A stretch of DNA of 64,000 nt from Chlorophyllum brunneum (Eukaryota; Basidiomycota; Agaricomycetes; Agaricales; Agaricaceae): contig OY756141.1 of NCBI GenBank assembly GCA_963576785.1, forward strand, positions 310,001 to 374,000, read 5' to 3'. The notes beneath the pieces were generated by a model. The model made no database searches and was not told where the DNA came from. It saw only the letters and a program-made list of their open reading frames with translations. The translations under genes and the position numbers were made by a program. This document shows positions 54,158 through 64,000 of this stretch, piece by piece (position 1 is the first letter of the stretch; the number at the start of each line of letters is the position of its first letter).

Positions 54158-55179
54158 ATAGTAACTTGACCATTACCAGTACTGCAAGTAGTCAATGTAA
54201 GTTGGTTTGTATCTCTTTGATGCTTAACCTTATTGATGAAATTTGTTATACTGTCAATCTGATCAGCCCTTTGGAAGATGTTGAGAGTATAGGGACCTCT
54301 CATGAAATCATCCACCAGTTCCAAAAGATGGTAGTCCAAAGTCTTAAGTTCTTGAATGTATGAATGTCTCTGAGCATTGAGCTCAGCAATAAGAGTTCCT
54401 ATTTTGTGCACATGTGCATTGCATTAGGAATTCCTGCCATGAGTGGACAGAAAGTTGGTGGCTGCTCTTTCAGATCAAAAAGTGGATCAAATTGGAGTAG
54501 TCTTAGCTATACATGTCATTTCTTCAGTAGAAGAAATTCTGTGTAAAGGAGATGTAGATGAAGCAACAGCTTCTTGTGCTTCTGGTGAGGAAGAATGAGA
54601 ATCCAGTGAGAGTGTGATTTCATGTTTGAAAGGAGATTGTGTAGCTGGCTTGTGAGTAGTTATGAAGCTAGAGAGAGTTAAGAGAGTTTGTATCATCTTT
54701 TGTATGTTTTCAATGTTTCTTCAGCATTTTTAAGATTGTTTTCTGGTTCCTATGAATCTTTAGTTAGTCTATAGTCTTTCCAGCAAACAAGGTATTCTAT
54801 TTTTGTTTTGTTCCTGAAGCATTTAACTTAGTGGTTGAGAATAGCTTCAATTTCATATTTTCCTTCTCCTGAGATCAAAATAGGTGGTGGTTTAGGGTTA
54901 TGTGTCCCATATATGTTGTTCTTGATCACAGGGATAAGAAGAGAAGCATGGAAGCAATTATGAATCTTTTATTTAGAAGGCAATTTGAGTTCAAAGGTCA
55001 CTGGGAATGTTCTGCTAACTATTGAAAATGGTCCTTCTCTTCTTTGATTGAGCTTCTTTGATGCATATGGGAGTGGTACATATCAGTTATCTAGCCAAAC
55101 CCTATCTCCTACTTTGCATGGTATCTATGGTTTGTTTTGTCTATTAGCTATTTTAAGTCTAGTCTGTTTATGTGCTTCT
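54158..55179 (-). pseudogene. Second chromovirus: integrase C-terminus, chromodomain and 3' region
   Basis: Read downwards from 55179: HKQTRLDLK-type helix, VGDRVWLDN, KKLNQRREGPFSIV, FPVTFELKLPSK, HNCFHASLLIPV (the GPY/F-like module), then a chromodomain-like stretch (YEIEAILNH, KIEYLVCWKDYRLTKDS, NNLKNAEETLKTYK). Below about 54690 follows a Ser-rich stretch and another open segment (54139-54411: KIGTLIAELNAQRHSYIQEL, QIDSITNFINKVKHQRD) of unknown identity. The sequence differs clearly from Ty3 copies 1-3. Ty3 copy 3 separates it from its upstream part at 61293-61340. Confidence 0.8.
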
Positions 55180-55481
55180 TGTTATGAACTATCTTTAGTT
55201 GATTGCATTCCAATCATGCATCCATTATCTCATGTACTACTTGCCCCACTATCTGTTTCCATCTCCTGTTTCACTCCTAGATACTGTACTCTTTATGACT
55301 TGTACCTATGACTCCCTTACCTAGTTCCCTTATTCTTAGCACTCACCACTAGTATATAAAGTATAGTAATATCTCCTGTATACCTTACACTTTACCAATT
55401 GTATTATCCCCTTTCTCTTTCTCTACTTCCTTGTCTTTATCCAAAAGCTTGCAACCTGAGTCCAAGACTAAGGTCATAACA
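55180..55481 (+). repeat. 5' LTR, Ty3 copy 3
   Basis: TGTTATGAAC to GTCATAACA, with the CACTAGTATATAAAG block. Confidence 0.94.
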
Positions 55482-55570
55482 TTTGGTAAAGTATCATTTG
55501 ACTCACCTTGAGAGGTGCCACTATTTGTAGCTAGGCTTAGAATAATAGCCTACAACCAGGACAACAGTAT

Positions 55571-56607
55571 ATGAGCAACAGTGGCTCACAGAGACATAGA
55601 CAACACAGAGCTTTGAGACTAACAAACATACAGGAAACACCAGTAGCAACAGAATCTAAACAATAAATCAAACCCAAAATCCCAGAAGCCCTTAAAAGAC
55701 AGAAATCCAACCACAGCATAATAGACTACACAAATCTATTTGAAGATACATTCAACACAGAAGTTGCTGAGACCCCATTTGATACAGAAACCACCAAGGC
55801 ACATAACAACAGGGACACTGAGTCAGAACCAAAATCAGAGATGGCCAATGCAATCTTTATCCCAAAAGACTTAGCCTTAGAACCAGGATACTTTAATGGA
55901 GAAAGAACCAAATTCAACAATTAGTGGAGAGCAATGGCCCTATGGATCTTGTTCAACAAAATCAAAGACAATGAACAAAAGATCATTGGAGTATTAGTAC
56001 AAATAAGAGAAGAATTAGCAGGCCCATACACCAATGCCAAACTTGACCTCATCCAAAAGAAAAAGATGCCTGATTTCAATGACTTATTAATTGAGTTCAA
56101 AGCATTGAAAATCCAAGTAGCAACAGATGACATATATGCCATATTCCTTCTTAAATGACATACCAGAGCAGATATTATCCAAACCATAGTAGAATATCTA
56201 GCATCATTAGTCCCTACCATATACAACAAGTGGAGGAAGACAATTCTCACAGTAGGACAAGAATACAAAGCAACCAACATAACCAGAGGAGATGTCAGAA
56301 CAATGACAGGAGTAACTTACAGAGGCAGAGGACAACCAATGGAGATAGGCAGACAAGGACAAATGACAATCAGAATGGGAAAGTTAGATACTATAATTGC
56401 AACTTATATGGACATAGTGCCAAGTACTGCAGAAAAAAGACCAAGATAACTTACACCAAGGTTATGTACTACAACTGTGGCAAACAAAGCCATATCTTGA
56501 AGAACTGTAGGGCTCCCAAGAAAGCACACATTAGAGAGATGATAGAGGAAGAAGATGAAGAATCAGAGGAGCCAACAAAGGAGGATTTTGCCAAAGGCTC
56601 TGAGTAG
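55571..56607 (+). pseudogene. Ty3 copy 3 gag
   Basis: ATG at 55571. It has the gag domain (GYFNGERTKFNN), a large deletion relative to copy 1 in the capsid region (after KKKMPDFNDL), a frame change near 56360, then the knuckles YNCNLYGHSAKYC (first Cys changed to Tyr) and YNCGKQSHILKNC (first Cys also changed to Tyr). Ends at TAG 56605-56607. Confidence 0.88.
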
Positions 56608-59600
56608 GCACAAACCCACAAGCTGCTAAACATAGAGTTTCTGTTTTACTTCACAATAGACAATATGTGATCCCCTAAAAATGGAACTCTACATGCAAAT
56701 TACTCCTCAATTCCACTATCAACACAAGAAGAGTCTAGAAATACCAATTAGGGTAATCAATACTAATAGAATAGAAAACAAGAAAGGCAAAATCACAGAT
56801 GCAGCACAACTGAAACTACACAATGGAGAACACACAGAGAACATTGAAGCAATGGTAATACAACTCAAGACCTATACCTAGGTCATGACTGGCTAGTCTA
56901 ACACAACCCCAAAATTGATTGGAAGAACAACATAATATAGTTTAACAGATGCCCCAAGAACTATAGCACAGCACACAACAAAATATGGTTTAATGAACAC
57001 ATATGCATGATCAAAGAACACATAGAAGAAAAGAACTTTGACAACTTACTCAAACACATGATATGGGACCATAAGATAAACCTAGCAGAAAATGTACCCC
57101 TGGTACTACAATCCAAGGTCTACCCAATAACAATAACTGAGAAACAGGAACTCCAAAGTTCCTCAATGGAAATATTGTATCAGGACACATTCAACCCTCA
57201 CAATCCCCATATACCACCCCATGTTTCTTTATACCAAAGAAAGATGGAACAAAATGCTTGGTACAAGACTACAAGAAACTGAATGAGTACACAATCAAAG
57301 ACAAGATGCCACTCCCACTCATTAGCAAGATACTTGACTGACTTAAGGATGCCAAATTTTTCAACAAACTTGACATCATTTGAGGATACAACAATGTCAG
57401 GATCAGAGAGGAAGACAAATAGAAAGTAGTATTCATAATGAACAATGGGTTATTTGAACCAACAGTCATGTTTTTTGGAATGAGCAACTCACTAGCAACA
57501 TTCCAAAGGATGATAAGCACAGTATTTAGGGAAAAACTACACAAAAGAGTGGTAGTCAACTACATGGACAACTTTGTTATTCTAGGATCAACATAAGCAG
57601 AATTTGAAACCAGGACAAAACAGTTTTTATACATTGTAGCAAAACACCAGTTATGTTTCAAAAAATCAAAATGCTTATTCAATGCAAAAAAAATACCAAT
57701 TCTAGGATTTGTGGTTGGACAGGGCAGCATAAAAATGGAGGAGGAGAAGGTGAAAGCAGTAAAAGAGTGGCTAACACCCAAATCCCTCAAGGATGTCAAA
57801 AAATTCCTAGGATTTGCAAACTTCTACCAATGGTTCATACACAATTTCAGCAACATAGCAACACTGTTACACAAGTTGAAGAAGAAAGACACACAATGGA
57901 TATGGACAGAACAATAACAACAAGCATTTGAAAAGATCAAAGAGAAAATCATGAGCAAACTAGTACTAGCAATGCCCCAGAACAAAGGACAATACAGAGT
58001 GGAAGTAGATGTATCAGGATATGGAATAGGAGCAGTGCTATTGCAGAATCAGAAAGATCAGTGGAGACCAATTGCTTTTCATTCAAAGACAATGATACTA
58101 GCAGAATATAGCTATCAAATCTATGACAAAGAACTACTGGCAATCCAAGAAGCAGTCAAAATGTGAAGACAGTATCTACTTGATGCAGAAGAACCATTTG
58201 AAATATGGACTGATCACAAAAACCTCAAATACTTCCAAAAGCCACAACAACTCACAGAACAACAAGCAAGATGGCAACTTGAGCTACAGGAATACCACTA
58301 CATACTGAAACACATATCCAGAAAAATGAACATGAAAGCAGACATCTTATCAAGATTAGCAAAAACTGATACTACCAAAGATAACACTGATATTATATTA
58401 CTACCTGATGAACTATTTGATGATACCACCATGGAGATTAGAAGAATCTGGGAGATCTCAGAAGAAGAAGATCTGAAATGCAGATTAAGACAGGAATCAA
58501 GAAGAGAAACACAATGGGTAAAAGAAAAGGAGAAATAACCCAAGCAAATATGGGAGAATGATAGAATCCCCATGTTCAAAGAAAAGATATATGCACTACC
58601 CAACAATGAAATATGTCAAGAGATACTTCACCAGTATCACAACAAGTATGGGAGAATGATAGAATCCCCATGTTCAAAGAAAAGATATATGCACTACCCA
58701 ACAATGAAATATGTCAAGAGATACTTCACCAGTATCACAACAAGTTAGATGTAGGACATCCAGGACAGCACCAAATGATCAAACTACTGAAACACACATA
58801 CTGGTAGCCCCAAATGTGAAATAATGTTAAAAGATACATCAAGGGATATGACACATACTAGCAAAACAGAATACTCCAAACATGACCAACAATATACCTC
58901 CACCCATTACCAATACCCAAAGGCCCATGGGAAAAAATCTCAATTGATATGATAGGACTACTACCTAAGTCAAACAGCTATGATGCAATACTAGTCATAG
59001 TAGACTATTTTAGAAAAATAATCTAAATATGCACAGTTAACACAATGCTATCATCTGAGGAGTTAGGAGAGATATACAAAGATGATATCTGGAGATTCCA
59101 TAGCATACCACAAAGGATAATCAGTGACAAAGGACCACAATTTGCATCAAAACTCATGGCAGAATTATGCAAAGTAACTGGCACTCAGTAGAACCTATCC
59201 ACAGCATATTACCCACAAACATAGTAAACTACATGCAGAACAATTGGGAGAAATGGATCACCATAGCAGAATTCCAATACAACAACAAAGCCCACAGTAC
59301 CACTGGATTTTCACCATTTCAATTAGTGTATGGATGACACCTATGGAAAGGAGATATATCAAGTATGACCAATGCACCTATGGTTATGGAATGACTACAG
59401 GAACTACAGAACATGTGAAAGAAGGCAACAAAAATATTACAAAACAGTCATATCCAGATGAAAAAATGCAACAGCCTAAAACAGGAACACAAATATATCA
59501 CAGGAGATCTAGTATAGCTTGAATCAGATAACATTCAAACTGTGAGACCAACAAAGAAACTGGACCACCACCAATATGGACCATTCCAAGTTAAAACAAA

Positions 59601-59952
59601 AATAGGTGAAATAAGTTACCAACTAGAACTACCTGAAATGTAGACAATACATGACATGTTTAGTAGCAGACTCCTCTCACCATATTATAAACCCAAGTTC
59701 GACAGCCAGCATGCCCCACCACTACCAATGCCTGAGATTATCAATGATGAAAAACAATATAAGGTAGAGGAAATCTGAGGACATCATACAAGAGGATAGA
59801 AGAAGCAATACCTAGTATACTGGAAAGGATACACAGCCAAAGAAGACACATGGAAAAACAAGTCAGATCTAGACAATGCAAAAGAGACAGTTTAAGAATA
59901 TTTAGACCAGATTTTGAGGACAAAACCTATAAAAAGAGGGGGTAAAAAGTGA
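56608..59952 (+). pseudogene. Ty3 copy 3 pol
   Basis: Protease Asp-Ser-Gly deleted (gap after the LLNSTIN-like start), RT with YMDN near 57560, RNase H (WTDHKNLKYF), integrase zinc motif (YHNKLDVGHPGQHQ), ISDKGPQFASK, and a decayed chromodomain near 59750-59900. Several frame changes and a 98-bp tandem duplication (58549-58744). Dead. Confidence 0.9.
58549..58744 (+). repeat. Perfect 98-bp tandem duplication in Ty3 copy 3 integrase
   Basis: Units 58549-58646 and 58647-58744 are identical. 98 is not a multiple of three, so the duplication shifts the frame. Confidence 0.93.
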
Positions 59953-60058
59953 CAATTATGAACAAAAAACCTCATATTCCCAGAAACCACTACACTCAAC
60001 AAACCTCTCGCTGTATTCACTGCACACTAGACCTTGCCAACTACTTGCATAACACACC

Positions 60059-60935
60059 ATGCCTACCAAACACAGATCCACCCTATTCCCAGCAAACAAT
60101 GCAGAGTTTGAGCAAGAACTCAACAACATTCTTGACTTACAAACAACTGACAATCAAATTGAACACTACACCTCAACCACCAAAGGCCTCACATACATTG
60201 TACATGCTATCAACAATATTCAGATCCAAGCCAAAGCCTTAAGCTACATCTTACTTGTTACTACTATCCAAGTACTCCCAGCAGCCATATTACCAGAAAA
60301 ACATGCACTTATGAAAGAGTTATTAGATAAAGCAGCCACTGATCTCAATGTAATGGTGCACATGGATGCCAAACATTGCATTCAAAGTGCACTAGTCATG
60401 ACAGGCAAATGACTCAATCATCTTACTGACTCCAGTAACAACCCCACATACAGACTAGCTTGCTACCTAATGGAACTAGATTCATACACCCCCACCTTAC
60501 TACCTGAAAAGCCACCATACAACAAAGAGGACAAACAAGAATAGCTCAATGAAGGAATGAGAGGAATAGAGAAATCCATTCCTGAACACTTGATAGAACC
60601 TGACATGTAGGACAAAGTAGATAATCTTCTTATACAACTACCTGACCTTAACCCCCAACCAAATCAATCATATTCAACCTACCACAATCCTATCTTACAC
60701 TCAAAGATAGAGGACAATTTGAAGATAAATATTGGCAAGAAATAGTTCAGAACCTCATTGCTGCCAAAACTAATAACACTGCCACCTTCTGAGGATGCAC
60801 TATTACCCTCTTTCAAGGAGGACAAGACTACACTCCATTTTGGATTGGTTGTAGACACTGCTCCAGCACCCCCATGATTGGACCTGCCAAATGCCCCCTC
60901 ATCAATGTATTACACAAAGAAGCAACAATAGAGTA
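60059..60935 (+). pseudogene. Ty3 copy 3 ORF3 (unknown function)
   Basis: ATG at 60059 (MPTKHRSTLFPANN). It is open to a TGA at 60410-60412, then readable onward with stops and one frameshift near 60655. It aligns along its length with copy 2 ORF3: FEQELNNILD, LTYIVHAINNIQIQAKALS, LLDKAATDLNVMVH, LDSYTPTLLP, FWIGCRHCSSTPMIGPAKC. It gives the best view of the N-terminal half. Full length would be about 290 residues. Confidence 0.75.
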
Positions 60936-60978
60936 GATCATCACATTTATGTGGTCATAAACATAAAAGAGGAGGTAT

Positions 60979-61292
60979 TGTTATGAACTATTTTTAGTTG
61001 ATTGCATTCTAATCATATGCCCACTACATCATGTACAACCTGCTCCACTCTATCTGTTTCCACCTCCTGTTTCACCCCTAGATGTTGTACTACTTATGAC
61101 TCCTTCTTACTCTGTACCTATGGCTCTGTTACCTCATTCCCTTTTTATTAGAGCTTACCACTAGTATATAAAGTATAGTAATACTTGATGTATTCCTTAT
61201 ACTTTACCAATTGTATTATCCCTTTTTCTTTCTCTACTTCCTTGTTTTTATCCAAAGACTTGTAACCTGAGTCCAAGACTAAGGTTGTAACA
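60979..61292 (+). repeat. 3' LTR, Ty3 copy 3
   Basis: TGTTATGAAC to GTTGTAACA, preceded by the purine tract AAAAGAGGAGG. Confidence 0.94.
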
Positions 61293-61340
61293 GTGTCCTT
61301 AATCATCATAGCATGGCTAAATACTCCCTGGTCTCTACTC
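61293..61340 (-). pseudogene. Second chromovirus: integrase piece upstream of Ty3 copy 3
   Basis: On the minus strand this 48-bp stretch reads VETREYLAML..LRT and joins in frame with QEAHKQTRL at 55179, giving a typical integrase helix before VGDRVWLDN. It is cut on the right by the poly(T) of LINE copy F. Confidence 0.55.
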
Positions 61341-61341
61341 T

Positions 61342-64000
61342 TTTTTTTTTTTTTTTTCTTTTTTTTTTAAATCATCAATTTATATAGTAGTACTTGATTA
61401 CAGTCTGCATGTACATACATACACAGGTAGAATGTACAAAATGTTCAGAGCAAGGAAAGTATTCTATAAGTACACTAACCCCATGAGACTTAATGCCATC
61501 TAGTGTGTACACTAGAGAGAAAATTGGTACCTAATTGTTTAGCAAGAAAAAGAGATAGAGGAAATTGGATGAGAGAGAAAGTGAGAGAGAGAAACTGATA
61601 GAAAAGAAACTACCAACTCACAATCACAAGGGAGAACAACAAATGGTACTAGCATGTGGAGGGGCATTGCCCAGACACCACAGGAAGGATGGATTTTGAA
61701 AGAAAACTATCTTAAAATAGTAGATGAGTGGGAAAGGGAGAAATAGAGAAATGAATTTTGAAGTCCATAACTGGGAGAGCACAAGGAAAAATCAAGAAAG
61801 AAGAAAGGACTCATGCAGGCACAGACCTAAACCTCTGACAAACTTGGCGATGTAATGGTATTGAACCAGTGCAGATACAAGGGTGAACAGGATCCAGGGG
61901 GAAGCTGAACACAGAAGGATTGTGATGCAAAAAGTTGACAAACTTTTTAATGGTGGTGATGCCAAAGTGGTGATTGAAGTTTTGATACCAGAAGAGGATA
62001 TGTGACCTGGTCTAAACCAGTTGGTTGTTGCAGTGATGGCAAGATAGGTCCTTGTTGGGGAAAAACCTTAGGTGGTATTCTCCAATTGGGGCATGGCAAA
62101 GTATAGCTTGACAAGCTCTTGCAAAGAGCTGAGGTTGGTAACCACATTCTTGTATCCAAGGGCCAGAATTGATGTGCATCAGTAGAGCAGAGGCCCCATT
62201 TGCTTGCACTGGAAGGTGGAGGAAGGAGCTACCACTGTAGCTTTTGAACCTGAACATGGCCTACCATGTGCAAATAGTGTGTTTGGTAGACTTTTTGTAT
62301 AAGAAGTCAAGAGAGTTGGGGACTCTATGGTTTTGACCTTGGTTAGGCCAGGCAACTGTTTGAATCCAGTCATGAGTGGCTCATTGTATCCTATATTTGC
62401 ATTTGGATAGTGTGTGGTAAAAGGAAAGACAGTGTCTGTTGGACTTGTGGAACCAAGCCAGGAGTACCTTTGAGGTAAGGATGGACTGTTGCTGACACAA
62501 GTGCAGTGAACAGTCTAGAAGTAGCTGAGAGGCCATGAGGGAGTTGGTGAACACATGGATGTGTTCAACTTCATCATAATCATCTGTGGCAAGGTATTGC
62601 ATGACAAGTTTAGTGTTAGTGGATGTGGTGCCTCTGAGCCTCCTCATGACTGAACTTCCTCCATCCAGATGTTGAATGGTGGCTGCCACCATGTACTGGC
62701 TGGCAAGTGGATTAGGGTTGGGATGGACTGAGCTGTCTATGCCTATAATAATGGACCTAGGGTCCATCATTGCATTTGCCATTACATTATCCCAAAGTCA
62801 CTTCGAGAGGTGGGGGTCATCCTGGTTGAATCCTGTGAAAGATACATTAGTAGGAAAAAGATCAAGTAACCTATGTCCAGGCCATGAAGATTTAGAAACA
62901 GAGTTAAAAGATTCTACATATTTAGTCTTGGGAGTGGGGTGAGAAATGTCCATCACAGTTCCAAGTGTCTTCTTCTTCTGAATCTCCATGAAATTCTTGA
63001 TGTGAAGTTGATGGGGGGAAGAGTGATATTCCTTTGTCAATCTTGCCAGTGCATATTCATCATCCAAAGTATGAATCCTTGACATTTGTCATTCAGCCAA
63101 CTTGCAGAGATGTAGTTTGATAGGCATGAGCCCCATGAGGGACTCTATGCTACCAGTAAGAGAAGTGCAGAATGCCCCAGTGATCCAGAGGGCAGCTCAG
63201 CATTGTATTTTGTTGAGGATTTCGCATGTTCCTTTAGTGTGGGAGTGGTTGTGGAACCAGAGTCGATAATCTTATGTCACCACTGGGACAACACATGACC
63301 TGTAAAGAAGCCTCTTGTTATGGGGAGATAAGCTGCAGACAGAGTTGCCAAGCATCTTCATTGCTTTGATAGATGATATAGCTTTGGCAGAATAGTAGCA
63401 GATATGTTCTTTAAAGAATAACATCCTGTCAAAATAAAAACCCAGGTATTGCCAATGGGTCTTTGGCTTGAGAGGGGAAAGACCTGTGAATGGAGGGGAA
63501 CCCAAGTTGATGGAGGGATTGGAATCTTGTCTTCCATAGGTGAAATGGAAGATCTCGGACTTGCTATGTTTGATTACTAAACCAAAGTCAGTCATGAGTC
63601 ACTCCATGGCATGATATATGTGTTGAAGGATCTTGACATTGCTTTCAAGAGAAGGGGATTGAGCAATGAGGGTGCTATTATCCACATAGGACAGAACATC
63701 AAAGTCCCACTTATTGTAATGTTCTTCCATTTGGATGTTGAATATATGAAGGAGAGGGGCAAGGTAGAGGGCAGAAAGAATAGGACTAAGGGCAGAGCCC
63801 TGTCCAACCCCAACTGCTGCATCAAACTTGGGGGAGATTTTGTTATTCCACAAATAGGTGGTGCACCGCTCCTTCAAGTAGTTACCAAAGAAAGCCACAA
63901 TTTGACAGGGGAATCCTTGTCATATAAGAATGTCGGCAAGGAGTTCATGGTTGAGAAAGGGGAAGAATTGGGCAACATCGAATGCTAGGACAGACTTCTT
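61342..64000 (-). mobile_element. Tad1-like LINE, copy F (runs off the window)
   Basis: Poly(T) at about 61342-61369, then the family 3' UTR and ORF2 in reverse. Its 5' part lies right of the window, so the target duplication cannot be checked. Confidence 0.93.
61811..64000 (-). pseudogene. LINE copy F ORF2, C-terminal part
   Basis: RT from the AFDVAQFF motif onward (GQGSALSPILS; catalytic box YVDN instead of YVDD), RT thumb, RNase H (IIIGIDSSVHPN, NTKLVMQY, VFTNS) and C-terminal zinc motif (CHHCNNQLV). Almost all in one frame, with nonsense codons and a few-codon deletion after LVMQY. Stop at 61811-61813. Confidence 0.92.

Larger units (their letters stand above)
55180..61292 (+). mobile_element. 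Ty3 chromovirus, copy 3
   Basis: Same family as copies 1 and 2, with LTRs of similar length (302 and 314 bp) and gag, pol and ORF3 in order. The most degraded of the three: many frameshifts. The flanking pentamers differ (CTTCT on the left, GTGTC on the right), so no target duplication is visible. Confidence 0.93.

Noticed and set aside
58549..58744. CRISPR-like or regulatory tandem array
   Set aside because: Only two units, both coding integrase sequence; a simple tandem duplication.

Overview
The window is a retrotransposon graveyard from a fungus, most likely an agaricomycete (Basidiomycota). The reasons are the short GT-AG introns, a fungal monocarboxylate-type MFS transporter, a NACHT/STAND (NLR-like) fragment of basidiomycete style, Ty3 chromoviruses with C-terminal chromodomains, Ty1/copia elements and Tad1-like LINEs with a zinc-knuckle ORF1. 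Species cannot be fixed from the sequence alone. No rRNA, tRNA, CRISPR array or bacterial-type operon was seen.

Layout. 1-6568: a Tad1-like LINE (copy A, + strand), cut by the window edge. 6570-7302: reverse-strand fragment of an LTR that carries an ORF. 7303-12410: the only host island, with an NLR-like fragment (+), a broken multi-exon MFS transporter (-) and a small intron-containing gene of unknown function (+) lying inside the transporter gene. 12416-19479: Ty3 chromovirus copy 1 with a solo LTR of another family nested in its gag. 19517-24697: LINE copy B (-). 24856-54157: one Ty1/copia element (-) blown apart by later insertions. 54158-55179 and 61293-61340: remnants of a second chromovirus (-). 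55180-61292: Ty3 chromovirus copy 3 (+), inserted between those remnants. 61342-64000: LINE copy F (-), running off the end.

The copia element is a nest. Ty3 copy 2 (28048-37819) interrupts its integrase; Ty3 copy 2 is itself split by an unclassified insertion (about 31399-34892), and that insertion holds an ORF1-only LINE (31971-34135). LINE copy C (38565-52168) interrupts the copia element between protease and integrase, and LINE copy D (41784-48536) interrupts LINE C. Direct target duplications support most joins: 5 bp for Ty3 copies 1 and 2 and the solo LTR, 14-19 bp for the LINEs.

Almost every gene is broken, mainly by nonsense codons of the CGA-to-TGA, CAA/CAG-to-TAA/TAG and TGG-to-TAG/TGA kind. 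This is C-to-T decay on either strand, as expected from cytosine methylation or RIP-like mutation. The innermost LINE D is visibly richest in CpG and has the longest frames, which fits its being youngest.

Most notable: (1) an ORF of 636 nt starting 4 nt inside an LTR, present in two copies with no indels; (2) a third ORF after the chromodomain in all three Ty3 copies; (3) an apparently complete ORF1-only LINE; (4) an ATGA stop/start overlap joining ORF1 and ORF2 in all four testable LINE copies; (5) an Asp-to-Asn change at the third RNase H position in every LINE copy that keeps the domain.
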